A stretch of 35,119 bases of DNA. Origin: Deltaproteobacteria bacterium. Lineage in GTDB: Bacteria; Desulfobacterota; BSN033; UBA1163. The position numbers and the translations under genes are program-made. This document shows, one piece after another, positions 7,768 to 16,366 of the stretch (its first letter is position 1; each line of letters starts with the position of its first letter). The DNA is taken from assembly GCA_020059605.1 (NCBI GenBank), contig JAGVBT010000112.1, positions 1 through 35,119 on the forward strand, in the 5' to 3' direction. The notes beneath the pieces were generated by a model. The model saw nothing but the letters and a program-made list of their open reading frames with translations. It did no database searches and was not told where the DNA came from.

Positions 7768-9549
7768 TCAAATTTTCAATTTAATCCACAGCTCATCTAA
7801 CTGCTTTCCATTCACCTTTGAAGGGGCGTCGGTCATCAGGCATGTTCCCTTCTGGGTTTTGGGAAAGGCGATCACATCCCGGATCGACTCCGAATGACTG
7901 AGGATCATGACAAGCCGATCGAAACCGAAAGCGATCCCTCCGTGAGGAGGAGTCCCGAATTCGAGCGCCTCCAAGAGAAAACCGAACCTCTCCCTGGCCT
8001 CTTCCTCCTCCATCCCGAGCTTCTCGAAAAGAAGGGATTGGACCTCCTTCAGGTGGTTCCGGATGCTCCCTCCTCCGATTTCCGACCCGTTTAAAACGAG
8101 GTCGTATGCCTTGGCCCTCACTTCTTCGGGATGTTCCTTCAATTTGGGAATGTCCTCATCCTTCGGAGCGGTGAAAGGATGATGGACCGCCACATGTCTC
8201 TTCTCGTTTTCATCGTATTCCAGGAGGGGGAAATCAAGAATCCACACGAACCGGTATTCCTCTTCAGGAATGAGCCCTAACTTCCTGCCGAGATGGAGGC
8301 GGAGGTTTGCCAACGACTGATTCACGACTTTTGAAGGACCGGCAATGAAGAGAAGGAGATCACCCTCCGATGCCTCCATCCTTTTTTCCACCGATCTTCT
8401 CTCTTCATCGGCGATGGATTTCTGCACGGGCGATTGCCAGTCCTCCCGTCCCACTTTGGCGGAGATCAACCCTTTCGCTCCAAAGTCATAGACAAAATGG
8501 GTAAGATCATCGATCTCCTTTCGCGAAAAACCCGCCCCTCCCTTCACATTGATCGCCTTGATGATTCCTCCACTGTTCAGCGCATCCTGAAATACTTTGA
8601 AGGTTGAGCCTTCTAAAACCTTTGAGAGATCCTTCAACTCCAAGTCAAACCGAATATCGGGCTTGTCAAGACCATACCGGTCCATCGCCTCATCGTAGCT
8701 CAATACCGGGAAAGGGGTCTCCAGTTCCAGTCCCAGGACCTCTTTAAAAAGGTGGACCATCAACCCTTCCATCGTTCTCCGGATTTCCTCAACGGTCACA
8801 AAGGACATCTCCACGTCGATCTGGGTAAACTCCGGCTGGCGGTCCGAGCGGAGGTCTTCATCCCTGAAACATTTCACGATCTGAAAATACCGGTCATAAC
8901 CGGCAACCATCAGGATCTGTTTGAAGAGTTGTGGAGATTGCGGCAGGGCGTAAAAATGACCCGGGCTGAGGCGGCTGGGGACGAGGAAATCCCTTGCACC
9001 CTCGGGAGTGGACTTGGTCAGCATCGGCGTTTCGACCTCCAGGAAACCCTTCCGGTCGAAATACTCTCTCACCTCCCTGGCCAGCCTGTGCCGGAGGATC
9101 AGGTTTCTTTGCAAACCCGGTTTTCTCAAATCGAGGTACCGGTATTTGAGCCGGATATTCTCCTCCACTTTTTCTTCGTCTTCGATGAGGAACGGCGGGG
9201 TTCTGGATACATTCAAAATTTTAAGCTCCTGAACGGCCACCTCAATCTCTCCGGTGGCCAGCTTGAGATTCGCCGTCCCCTCTGGCCTCAAAACCACCTC
9301 TCCCCTGACTCCGACGACATACTCGTTCCGCAGGGTCTGCGCCTTCTCATACGCCTCACGATTGGCCTCGGGGTTAAAAACCGTCTGCACCAGGCCGTAG
9401 CGGTCTCTCACCTCAATGAAGATGAGTCCCCCCAGGTCCCTTCTCCTCTGAATCCATCCCAGGAGGGTCACTTCACGGCCCCTGTCTTCCTTCCGGAGAT
9501 TTCCGCAGTAGTCCGTTCGTTTCCAGTCTCCTAAAAAATCGATCGCCAT
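7768..9549 (-). CDS. aspS: Aspartate--tRNA ligase (bacterial type)
   Basis: This class II aminoacyl-tRNA synthetase (593 aa, the normal bacterial length) charges tRNA-Asp. The N-terminal OB-fold anticodon-binding domain ([26 protein letters not shown], residues about 28-53) is followed by motif 1 (FLEVETPML), motif 2 ([20 protein letters not shown]), the bacterial GAD insertion (about 290-420) and motif 3 (GFDRLVMIL). The leucine in RRRDLGG matches discriminating enzymes such as that of E. coli, where non-discriminating enzymes often have His. I do not assign specificity from one residue. The stop is 92 nt before the start of the synthase-Cache gene, with a palindrome between. Confidence 0.97.
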   Translation of the reverse strand: MAIDFLGDWKRTDYCGNLRKEDRGREVTLLGWIQRRRDLGGLIFIEVRDRYGLVQTVFNPEANREAYEKAQTLRNEYVVGVRGEVVLRPEGTANLKLATGEIEVAVQELKILNVSRTPPFLIEDEEKVEENIRLKYRYLDLRKPGLQRNLILRHRLAREVREYFDRKGFLEVETPMLTKSTPEGARDFLVPSRLSPGHFYALPQSPQLFKQILMVAGYDRYFQIVKCFRDEDLRSDRQPEFTQIDVEMSFVTVEEIRRTMEGLMVHLFKEVLGLELETPFPVLSYDEAMDRYGLDKPDIRFDLELKDLSKVLEGSTFKVFQDALNSGGIIKAINVKGGAGFSRKEIDDLTHFVYDFGAKGLISAKVGREDWQSPVQKSIADEERRSVEKRMEASEGDLLLFIAGPSKVVNQSLANLRLHLGRKLGLIPEEEYRFVWILDFPLLEYDENEKRHVAVHHPFTAPKDEDIPKLKEHPEEVRAKAYDLVLNGSEIGGGSIRNHLKEVQSLLFEKLGMEEEEARERFGFLLEALEFGTPPHGGIAFGFDRLVMILSHSESIRDVIAFPKTQKGTCLMTDAPSKVNGKQLDELWIKLKI

Positions 9550-9832
9550 AGCCGTCTCATCGTTCCATAGACTTATTGTCGAAGGGTGTTGTCTTCTTAT
9601 CGATTGAATGGAAAAAAGACTTTTGAGTTAAGGTTTAATGTTAACTGAATCTCCTTTGAGGGTCAAGAAGTTACCCCACCTTTTTGTGTAGATCTCAACT
9701 TTCCTTAAAAAATTGCCATAAAATTAAATTTTTGGTATAAAGAATTCACCACTTCGAGGTGTTGTACGCTAATAGGTTTCTCTTAAGATGGCCCAAAAGA
9801 TTATCATCGAACCACTGATGTGGATGATTTAA

Positions 9833-10219
9833 ATGCAACTGACCGACTACCACGCCAAATACTTCGCTCACGAGTTAACCAAACGATGTCCCCTCTTTAA
9901 CCAGTTTGAGCGGATGCTCATGCAGATTACTCGCCACGAATTGAATGGCCATGCAGAGTTCACAAGTGATTCCTCTTTCAGGCTGAAGTCTTTGCCCTTT
10001 CATGGAAACATCCCGCTCGGGCTCTATGAACTTCCCCGACGTTCAGGAGAAGCCCATCTCTATCGGCTCAACCATCCGCTGGCCGAGAGGATTCTGACAA
10101 AGGCTACCTCATTTTTTCGGGCATTACCGATCAGGGCGTACCCTTACAGGAGGAGATTATCCGTCGGTTCTTCACCTTATCGGCCAAAGTGCAGGATGAT
10201 TCTGAATTCAAAGTTATAA
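9833..10219 (+). pseudogene. Remnant of a large SNF2/DEAD-type helicase
   Basis: The first 19 codons (MQLTDYHAKYFAHELTKRC) match the conserved beginning of long SNF2-related helicases of the type found with phage-defence and DNA-repair genes. The frame then jumps to a C-terminal part of the same kind of protein (FERMLMQITRHELNGHAEF, then IPLGLYELPRRSGEAHLYRL and HPLAERIL). From 10108 the C-terminal reading continues in another frame as LIFSGITDQGVPLQEEIIRR, then FFTLSAKVQ. The ATPase core is gone. It is therefore a collapsed gene with at least two internal deletions and one frame change, reduced from an expected size of several kb to about 390 nt. A 14-codon frame (9788-9832) ends directly against its ATG. 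Family recognition is from memory. Confidence 0.6.
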
Positions 10220-11395
10220 TACCCTTAAGACCAGGCCTCTCAGGTATTCTCCCTCGGGGTGGGACAGGTTGACGGGATGATCGACCGGGTGGCTTTTCCT
10301 TCCCAGAAGTTGAACCCTTCTTCCCGCATCCACGGCCGCGGCGAAGACGATCTTCTGGAAGAGATCCCAGTTCATGTGGTGGGAGCAGGAGAAGGTAAAG
10401 AGAAGACCTTCCTTTTTTAAGAGACGCAATGCCTGGAGATTGAGATCCTTGTATCCCCTGGATGCGCCCGGGAGATGGGACTTCTTTTTTGCAAAAGGGG
10501 GAGGGTCGAGAACAACGATATCATAACCGGGCTCAAGGTTTCTCATCACCTCAAATCCATCCCCCTTGATCAGGTGGGGGCGGATCCCTTCCAAATGATT
10601 GAGAGCAAAATGGTCCTTGACTCTTTCAAGGGCCTCTCCCGAGGAGTCGATCAGGGTGATCTCCCCGGCTCCTCCCATCCCTGCGTGGACGGAGAATCCT
10701 CCGGAGTAGCAGAAGCAGTCCAGGATTTTTCTTCCCTGGGAGATCTCTCGCAGAGAAAACCGGTTCTCCCTCTGGTCTAAGTAGAACCCCGTCTTCTGTC
10801 CTTCCTTCACGTCGACTTTGAACCGGCATCCGTATTCCTCAATCTCAACCCGATCGGGAAGTTCTTCTCCGTAGAGAAGCCCCCTGAGCTCAGGCAACCC
10901 CTCCTCCCTCCGGGTAGGGACATCGCTCCGTTCAAAGATGCTTTTCGGAGTGAAACGCTCAACCAGAAGATCGACGAAAAGGCCTTTTAACCGCTCCATC
11001 CCGGCCGTCAGACACTGGAGCACCAGGGTCTTTCCGTAACGGTCCACGATCAATCCCGGGAGAAAGTCTCCTTCTCCATTAATCACACGATAACCATCCG
11101 TCTTTCCCCGTAGTTCCCTCTTTCTCAGGGCGTCGGCCTGTAACAGCCGCTCTCTGAAAAAGGACGCATCCAGAACCTCTTTTCTCCGGGTCAGCATGCG
11201 GAGAATGATCTGGGAACGGGGATTGAACTGACCCATCCCTAAAAAGTCTCCACCCCCGGAATAGACCTCACCGATCTCTCCCGGGACAAGATCGCCTTCG
11301 GCTCCTGCAACCGCTCCTGAAAAGACCCAGGGATGACCCCTCAGGATGGGTTTTTCCTTTCCTTTTTTAAGGATGATCCTGGGAAGGATATTCAT
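10214..11395 (-). CDS. rlmI: Class I SAM-dependent rRNA methyltransferase, RlmI-like
   Basis: This predicted 23S rRNA cytosine-5 methyltransferase (393 aa) has the RlmI architecture. An N-terminal PUA-like RNA-binding domain (residues about 1-80; HPWVFSGAV) is followed by a central EEHEH-type domain and a C-terminal Rossmann methyltransferase. The SAM-binding motif is DCFCYSGGFSVHAG, then VVLDPPPFAKKK (motif IV) and FSCSHH with the probable catalytic cysteine. The start ATG at 11395 has only a weak ribosome site. It is in the same direction as the ATP-grasp and KamA genes but separated by 112 nt containing short AT-rich repeats. The gene symbol is by family resemblance; the exact target base in this organism is not proven. 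Confidence 0.85.
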   Translation of the reverse strand: MNILPRIILKKGKEKPILRGHPWVFSGAVAGAEGDLVPGEIGEVYSGGGDFLGMGQFNPRSQIILRMLTRRKEVLDASFFRERLLQADALRKRELRGKTDGYRVINGEGDFLPGLIVDRYGKTLVLQCLTAGMERLKGLFVDLLVERFTPKSIFERSDVPTRREEGLPELRGLLYGEELPDRVEIEEYGCRFKVDVKEGQKTGFYLDQRENRFSLREISQGRKILDCFCYSGGFSVHAGMGGAGEITLIDSSGEALERVKDHFALNHLEGIRPHLIKGDGFEVMRNLEPGYDIVVLDPPPFAKKKSHLPGASRGYKDLNLQALRLLKKEGLLFTFSCSHHMNWDLFQKIVFAAAVDAGRRVQLLGRKSHPVDHPVNLSHPEGEYLRGLVLRVL

Positions 11396-11488
11396 TCGTT
11401 TATTAATGGACGGGGGGATGGAGTGATGATACTAAGCACGAATAGGGAGATGGGGGGATCAGGAGAAAAAGATCAATGGTCAATGGTC

Positions 11489-11512
11489 AATGATCATTGC
11501 TAATTGATCATT
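11489..11512 (-). repeat. Small hairpin overlapping the ATP-grasp stop codon
   Basis: On the minus strand AATGATCA and TGATCATT form an 8-bp stem with an 8-nt loop, ending inside a stretch of short direct repeats (TCAATGG twice) and followed by CTTTTTC further on. It may act as a weak terminator for the KamA/ATP-grasp operon. Confidence 0.4.
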
Positions 11513-12545
11513 TTGCATTGATTCTCTCCCCATCTTTCCTTTGGAGCGCCTTTTCAAGCACCGTTCCGACAAATTCGGCATAGGTCATCCCCTGAACCCG
11601 GATGGCCCGGGCCATGCCGGAGTCTGGAGAAATATCCGGGTTGGGGTTCACCTCCAGGACGTAAATCTTTCCATCCCGGTCGATGCGCATGTCCACGCGG
11701 GCATAGTCCCGGCAGCCGAAAAGTTTAAAGGCTTTAACGCCCGCGTGTTCCACCCGCCGCTGCATCACCCATTCCAACGGGGCGGGGCAGATTGGTTTGG
11801 ACTTCTGATATTCGATGCTTTCCGGCACCCATTTCGCTTCATAGCCGCAGATCCGGGGAACTCCCCCTGGAAATTCCGAATAGTCGATTTCAGAGACGGG
11901 CAGGACTTTCAGCTTTCCATTCGTCTCCAGCAACCCCACATTCAACTCCCTGCCCTCGATATACTCCTCCACCAGGGCAGGCTGGCGATACTTCTCGATC
12001 ACATACCGGATCTGCCTGTTCAAGGCCTCATCATCATAGACCACGCTCTCCTTTGAGATGCCGAGGCTGCCGTCTTCGTGAAGGGGTTTGACGATGATCG
12101 GGAAGATGTTTCCCCTCAGGGAGCCAGCTTCGCGATCGAAGACCTTATATCGGGGGGTGAGGATACCCTGAGAGGAGAGGATATCCTTCACCTTTCCTTT
12201 GTCCTGGCATAACCCGAGGGTCAGCGGAGAGGACCCCGTGTATGGAATTCGGAAAAGGTCGAGCAGGGCGGGGACGTTCATCTCCATACAGGCGTCGCCA
12301 TAAACACTTTCACATAGGTTGAAGACGATATCGGGCTGAATCCTCTTTAACCATTGAATAACAGTCTCGATCTCGTTGCGGATGGCCATCACAAAGACCT
12401 CATGCCCAAGGCAACGGATTCCCTCTTGAACCGCACCGATCTCCTCAAGAATTCCCTCTTCCGCCAGGATATCCTTCGCCTCCCCCTTCTCAAGCCGTTC
12501 AAGAAGATTGTAGAGGACTGCCACTTTTAGCCTCGATCCTTCCAT
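11508..12545 (-). CDS. D-Ala-D-Ala-ligase-like ATP-grasp enzyme (paralogue 1)
   Basis: This ATP-grasp carboxylate-amine ligase (345 aa) should make an amide or peptide bond through an acyl phosphate. The ATP-grasp part is clear: IIVKPLHEDGSLGISKES (phosphate-binding loop), ALVEEYIEGRELNVGLL, GCRDYARVDMRID and YVLEVNPNPDISPDSGM (Mg ligands). It is unlike true Ddl in two ways. The N-terminal GGxSxExxVS motif is absent, and the YEAKY tyrosine of E. coli DdlB is Trp (YEAKW). It begins 36 nt after the KamA stop with a good site (AAAGGA), so the two are an operon. The obvious hypothesis is that it ligates KamA's product or a related amino acid. It is closer to the paralogue at 28781 than to that at 17591. 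Confidence 0.85.
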   Translation of the reverse strand: MEGSRLKVAVLYNLLERLEKGEAKDILAEEGILEEIGAVQEGIRCLGHEVFVMAIRNEIETVIQWLKRIQPDIVFNLCESVYGDACMEMNVPALLDLFRIPYTGSSPLTLGLCQDKGKVKDILSSQGILTPRYKVFDREAGSLRGNIFPIIVKPLHEDGSLGISKESVVYDDEALNRQIRYVIEKYRQPALVEEYIEGRELNVGLLETNGKLKVLPVSEIDYSEFPGGVPRICGYEAKWVPESIEYQKSKPICPAPLEWVMQRRVEHAGVKAFKLFGCRDYARVDMRIDRDGKIYVLEVNPNPDISPDSGMARAIRVQGMTYAEFVGTVLEKALQRKDGERINAK

Positions 12546-12581
12546 CTCCTTTCCTTTCCTGAACCCTGAACCGAATGGGAT

Positions 12582-13871
12582 CTACGGCTGGGCCCCAGCT
12601 TTTCTCGTCACTCCCTTCTCTTCGCCACTGGACCTTGCCTTCTTAAATTCAATGATATTCGGTTCCGGATATTCGTAGACCTTTCCTTCATAATTTCTCA
12701 GGACCATCTTTCCCTTCCCCCTCGAAACGAGGTAGTTGGGGTCCACGGGGATCTTCCCTCCTCCCCCCGGAGCATCCACCACAAAGGTGGGAACGGCATA
12801 ACCCGTGGTATAGCCTCTCAGCTTCTCGATGATCTGAATGCCGGCGGCCACGGACGTCCTGAAATGTTCTGTTCCCGTCGCCAAGTCGCATTGATAAATA
12901 TAATAGGGACGGACCCGGATCTTGAGGAGCTCATGGACCAGTTTCTTCATGATATTGGCTTTATCGTTGATCCCCTTAAGCAGGACGGTCTGACTTCCCA
13001 GAGGGATCCCTCCGTCTGCAAGATCATTGCAGGCCCTCTTCACCGCGTCGGTAATCTCCTTGGGGTGGGTGAAGTGGATGGACATCATCAGGGGATGGTA
13101 TTTTTTGAGCATCCTCACCAATCCCGCGGTGATTCTCTGGGGAAGAGAGACCGGGGCTCTCGTCCCGATTCGAAGGAGTTCGATATGAGGAATCGCCCTC
13201 AATCGGCTTAAAATCTCCTCCAGCCTCTCATTTTCAAGGAGGAGCGGGTCTCCTCCGGAGAGAAGGACATCCCGGACCTTCCGGTTCTTCTTCAAGTACT
13301 TAAGGACTTCTTCGAAATTCCCTTCCGTGATCGACCGTTCCACGCTTCCCACCAGCCGCCTCCGGGTGCAGTATCGGCAATAGACCGCGCATTGATCGGT
13401 GATCAACAGTAGGACCCGATCCGGGTACCGGTGAACAAGTCCCGGCACCGGAGAATCCTTATCCTCCCCGCAGGGATCCACCATATCGCTCTTTGAGAGA
13501 TGCCGCTCCTCAATCCGGGGAATGGCCTGCCGCCGAATGGGGCAGTTTGGATTGACCGGATCCATCAGGTTGACAAAGTAAGGGGTGACGGCCAGGGCCA
13601 ATCTCCCCCGGGAATGTTTGATCCCCTCGATCTCCTCCGGAATCAACTGGATCAACTCTTGGAGCTGGTCCAGTGTGGTGATCCGGTGCCGGAGCTGCCA
13701 TCTCCAGTCATTCCATTCCCTCTCCGTTGCATCCTTCCAGAAGAGAGGAATCGTTTCTTTGGCTTCTACAACTTCTTTCTCTTCTCCTGCAATCCGAAAT
13801 AATCCAAGCTGTAAAGACCTCTCCATTTTTCTCAGCGGGACAGATAAATTAGAGTCTGAAGCAGGCTCCAT
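12582..13871 (-). CDS. kamA: KamA-family radical SAM enzyme, probable lysine 2,3-aminomutase
   Basis: This PLP- and SAM-dependent aminomutase (429 aa from the ATG at 13871) would convert L-lysine to beta-lysine. The radical SAM cluster motif CxxxCxxC (CAVYCRYC) is at residues 161-168, followed by TRRR. The PLP lysine is in APGGGGK (residue 373). The two acidic residues that hold the lysine side chain in the clostridial enzyme (D293, D330) are conserved here as D329 in YQCDL and D366 in FVVDAPGG, with identical 37-residue spacing. Glutamate 2,3-aminomutases have Lys/Asn there. I chose the start with GGAAGGAG 5 nt upstream over the ATG at 13889. No AblB acetyltransferase is seen in this window; instead an ATP-grasp ligase follows directly. 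EpmB-like function is less likely given the family and neighbours. Confidence 0.88.
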   Translation of the reverse strand: MEPASDSNLSVPLRKMERSLQLGLFRIAGEEKEVVEAKETIPLFWKDATEREWNDWRWQLRHRITTLDQLQELIQLIPEEIEGIKHSRGRLALAVTPYFVNLMDPVNPNCPIRRQAIPRIEERHLSKSDMVDPCGEDKDSPVPGLVHRYPDRVLLLITDQCAVYCRYCTRRRLVGSVERSITEGNFEEVLKYLKKNRKVRDVLLSGGDPLLLENERLEEILSRLRAIPHIELLRIGTRAPVSLPQRITAGLVRMLKKYHPLMMSIHFTHPKEITDAVKRACNDLADGGIPLGSQTVLLKGINDKANIMKKLVHELLKIRVRPYYIYQCDLATGTEHFRTSVAAGIQIIEKLRGYTTGYAVPTFVVDAPGGGGKIPVDPNYLVSRGKGKMVLRNYEGKVYEYPEPNIIEFKKARSSGEEKGVTRKAGAQP

Positions 13872-14060
13872 CTTCACTCCTTCCCGCATCCCTGCCGGCG
13901 TGATTTAGGTTCCTCATCAATAAAAAAGGAGATATCCCATCGGCACCTCCTTCTTTAACGCACAGGAATCGCCCTCTGTCCTCGAAAGCAGGCATGCACC
14001 TTTTTTTCTTTTTTCGTAATTGGCGAATGATCTTATTCACCCCTTCTCTTAGAGTCATCT

Positions 14061-14094
14061 GTTGGCGTCCACTCTTGGACGAGTGGGCGCCAAC
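14061..14094. repeat. REP-like palindrome
   Basis: Two 14-nt arms (GTTGGCGTCCACTC and GAGTGGGCGCCAAC, one wobble pair) surround a 6-nt loop. It lies downstream of the small lipoprotein gene and has no T-run on the minus strand, so it looks like an intergenic palindromic repeat more than a terminator. Confidence 0.7.
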
Positions 14095-14141
14095 ATCCGA
14101 ACGACTGATTCCTCTGATCTCACCTGACTGACATCTCCGTC

Positions 14142-14336
14142 TTACTTCTTCGGAGCTTCAGCCGGTTTTTCGGCCGCAGGAGCCTCGGCCGGTTTTTCGG
14201 CAGGCGGAGCCTCCGCAGGCTTTGGTTCCTCTTTGACGGCTGGTTTTTCCGGAGCCTTGGCCTTGCATCCAATTCCCATGGCGGCGACATTGACAACCAG
14301 AACCAGCGCCAAAAAGAGATACACCCATTTTTTCAT
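14142..14336 (-). CDS. Small Ala/Pro/Lys/Glu-rich exported (lipo)protein
   Basis: This 64-residue protein has a Lys-Lys start and hydrophobic helix (residues 4-20), then a Cys at 24 in GIGCK that is a weak lipobox, since Gly rather than Leu sits at -3. The rest is a low-complexity tail built of PAEKPAEAP-type repeats, with a matching direct repeat in the DNA. A near-perfect ribosome site (AAAGGAGGT) supports expression. It begins 6 nt after the stop of the lone receiver gene. It resembles Ala/Pro-rich small envelope proteins with no known enzymatic role; the tail may span or contact peptidoglycan (inference). Confidence 0.7.
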   Translation of the reverse strand: MKKWVYLFLALVLVVNVAAMGIGCKAKAPEKPAVKEEPKPAEAPPAEKPAEAPAAEKPAEAPKK

Positions 14337-14342
14337 CTTTCT

Positions 14343-14768
14343 TCACCTCCTTTCTGATTGAATCGGGAATCTTCCCCTCTTTTTAACCGACGAAGAAAAT
14401 TTCACTTCATCGGGGAAAGACATCTGCCGGATCATCTTTCTCAACGATCTGGGTTCAACAGGTTTTTTCAGGATGCGCAGAATGCCTGACTGCTTGAGGC
14501 GATGAGTGAGGTCATCGGTGATATGGGGGCTCATAAAAATGAAGCGCTCGTTCCATCTTCTCAGGAGAGGAAGCCACCCCTCAAGGTTTTCAATCTCGAG
14601 GTCGGCCAAAATCATTCCGCTTTTGATCTCCTTCTTTCTCTTCTCCAGTTCGGAGAGGTCTCCGATCTCCTCAACCTCAAACCCGTACTTCTTTAAAATT
14701 TTATTGAGGCTGAGCCGAACAAACTCATCCTTATCGAGAATAAATGCCCACTTCTCTCTTTCTTTCAT
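14343..14768 (-). CDS. Stand-alone receiver-domain protein
   Basis: This 141-aa protein matches a CheY-like receiver in layout: an acidic pair near the N-terminus (DKDE), the predicted phospho-acceptor Asp in MILADLEI, a Ser in FMSPH at the Thr/Ser position, and the conserved Lys in LKKPVEP. There is no output domain, only a basic, disordered C-terminal tail (SSSVKKRGRFPIQSERR). It precedes the small lipoprotein gene by 6 nt. It could be a phosphate sink or connector for the two-component systems nearby. The start at 14768 has little ribosome-site support. Confidence 0.7.
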   Translation of the reverse strand: MKEREKWAFILDKDEFVRLSLNKILKKYGFEVEEIGDLSELEKRKKEIKSGMILADLEIENLEGWLPLLRRWNERFIFMSPHITDDLTHRLKQSGILRILKKPVEPRSLRKMIRQMSFPDEVKFSSSVKKRGRFPIQSERR

Positions 14769-14783
14769 AATTTAATATGATAT

Positions 14784-14800
14784 AACAATTTTCGTGCCAA
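14784..14800 (-). promoter_or_regulatory. Possible sigma-54 promoter (one mismatch)
   Basis: On the minus strand TTGGCACGAAAATTGTT fits the -24/-12 consensus except that the -12 GC is GT. A 15-bp palindrome (TAAAACC A GGTTTTA, 14818-14832) lies just upstream. The predicted start of transcription is only about 5 nt before the receiver gene's ATG, which weakens the call. Confidence 0.35.
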
Positions 14801-14916
14801 CTTTTCTCCTTCTATTATAAAACCAGGTTTTAATAAATATTAATTATTTCAATCAGTTATAAACTTTCACCTCCCTTTTTCCCGTATACGACCCGCAGGC
14901 CCTTTATCGGATCGAT

Positions 14917-14950
14917 GAAAAAATGCCATGCTCCAAACAGGAAGCATGGC
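14917..14950 (-). terminator. Rho-independent terminator of the kinase/regulator operon
   Basis: On the minus strand GCCATGCT pairs with AGCATGGC (plus an inner CC/GG, loop TGTTT), followed immediately by ATTTTTTC. It is about 48 nt beyond the stop of the NtrC-type regulator. Confidence 0.85.
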
Positions 14951-14997
14951 AAAATGTCATTCTTTTCTCAGCCTTCCCGGTAAAATACGACTTTTCG

Positions 14998-16353
14998 TCA
15001 CACTTTTAATCCCATCTCTTCGATCTTGCGGTGGATTGTACGGACATTGATTCCAAGCAATTCGGCCGCCTTCTTCTTGTTTCCCCTTGTTGCCTTTAGC
15101 GTTTGCACCAACATTTCTCGTTCCATATCCTGAAAGGATGTCCCGACCTTAAAGGGGACGGCCTCCTGTTCCGCCCTGAAATCCCGGATCTCGTGGGGAA
15201 GGTGCGGAAGGTCCAGTGCCTGCGGGTTGTTGATGACCATCGCGGACTCGATCGTATTTTCCAATTCTCTTACGTTTCCTCCCCAGGCATAGTGAATGAG
15301 AAGATTCATCGCCTTCTGGGAGACCCCTTTGACCTTCATCCCATACTTTTTATTGAACTTCTCCATGAAAAACTGGATCAAGAACGGAATGTCCTCCCTT
15401 CGCTCCCTCAGGGGCGGAATCTTGATATTGACCACATTGAGGCGATAGTAGAGATCCTCCCGGAAGGTGGAATTCCTAACCGCCTCCTGCAGGTCGCGGT
15501 TGCCCGCTGCGATAATCCGGAGATTGACCTTGACGGTCTTATTCCCTCCCACCCTTTCAAATTCTCCCTCTTGAAGGACCCGCAAAAGCTTGATCTGGGT
15601 GGAGAGGGGAATATCCTCCACTTCATCCAAAAAGAGGGTCCCCTGGTGGGCCATTTCAAATCGTCCCTTTCGGGAGGCAATGGCCCCCGTGAACGCCCCT
15701 TTTTCATGGCCGAAGAGTTCACTCTCGATGATCCCCTCGCTTAAGGAAGCACAGTTGACCTTGATGAAGGGCAGGGTGGCGCGCGGGCTGTTGTAATGGA
15801 TGGCATTGGCGATCAACTCCTTGCCGGTGCCGCTTTCGCCAATGATCAGGACCGAACTGTCATAGGGAGCAATGTGCCGGATGAGTTCGAAGATCTTCAC
15901 CATCTTCTCACTCTTTCCGATGATATTCCTGAAATGGAATTTATCTTCGAGTTGAGAACGCAGGTCCTGGTTCTGGAGAATCAGGGCCTGTTTCTCCAAG
16001 GCCCTCTCCACCAGCAGGGAAATGACCCTGGGATTGATCGGCTTTTCGATAAAATCGAAAGCTCCCGCTTTCATGGCCTGGACCGCCTTCTCAATCGTCC
16101 CCTGGGCGGAAATGACGATCACCTCCGTCTCAGGCCTCAGACCTTTCACCGCCTCGAGCAGCTCGAGGCCGCCCATCTTCGGCATGACCACGTCCGTGAT
16201 CACCAGGTCGGGGGTCTCGTGCCGAAACAATTGAAGGCCTTCCTTTCCATTGGAAGCCAGAAGAACGGAATAACCCTTTTTTTTCAAAAGGAGGCTGAGG
16301 CTCTCCCCCACACGGAGATCATCCTCCACGATGAGGATCACTTTTTTATCCAT
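14998..16353 (-). CDS. Sigma-54-dependent response regulator (NtrC family), regulator 1
   Basis: This transcriptional activator (451 aa) has a receiver domain (residues 1-120, acidic pair E10/D11-D12, phospho-acceptor D54 in ITDVVMP, Lys in IEKP). A sigma-54 AAA+ domain follows: Walker A GESGTGKE, the sigma-54 contact loop GAFTGA, Walker B TLFLDEVEDIPL and GNVRELEN. The C-terminal Fis-type helix-turn-helix is GNKKKAAELLGINVRTIHRKIEE. The ATG at 16353 is preferred to a TTG at 16368. It follows the PAS kinase after a 145-nt spacer holding an inverted repeat and ends at a good terminator, so it is the last gene of the ligase-kinase-regulator unit. Targets are unknown; the receiver/lipoprotein pair next door is a candidate. 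Confidence 0.93.
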   Translation of the reverse strand: MDKKVILIVEDDLRVGESLSLLLKKKGYSVLLASNGKEGLQLFRHETPDLVITDVVMPKMGGLELLEAVKGLRPETEVIVISAQGTIEKAVQAMKAGAFDFIEKPINPRVISLLVERALEKQALILQNQDLRSQLEDKFHFRNIIGKSEKMVKIFELIRHIAPYDSSVLIIGESGTGKELIANAIHYNSPRATLPFIKVNCASLSEGIIESELFGHEKGAFTGAIASRKGRFEMAHQGTLFLDEVEDIPLSTQIKLLRVLQEGEFERVGGNKTVKVNLRIIAAGNRDLQEAVRNSTFREDLYYRLNVVNIKIPPLRERREDIPFLIQFFMEKFNKKYGMKVKGVSQKAMNLLIHYAWGGNVRELENTIESAMVINNPQALDLPHLPHEIRDFRAEQEAVPFKVGTSFQDMEREMLVQTLKATRGNKKKAAELLGINVRTIHRKIEEMGLKV

Positions 16354-16366
16354 GCGATTAAATCCC

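Noticed and set aside
7676..7771. Longer N-terminus for the synthase-Cache protein
   Set aside because: The extension crosses a perfect 29-bp palindrome and lacks a ribosome site, while the ATG at 7675 has a good one.
8752..9534. 260-codon open frame on the plus strand
   Set aside because: It lies wholly inside aspS on the opposite strand and reads as a codon-position shadow without any family resemblance.
11460..11515. Possible CRISPR-like short direct repeats (TCAATGG)
   Set aside because: There are only two or three 7-nt units without regular spacers; it is simple AT-rich repetition around a hairpin.
13849..14058. 69-codon frame upstream of kamA, minus strand
   Set aside because: It overlaps the start of kamA, has no ribosome site, shows no recognisable fold and is rich in basic low-complexity residues; it is probably leader sequence.
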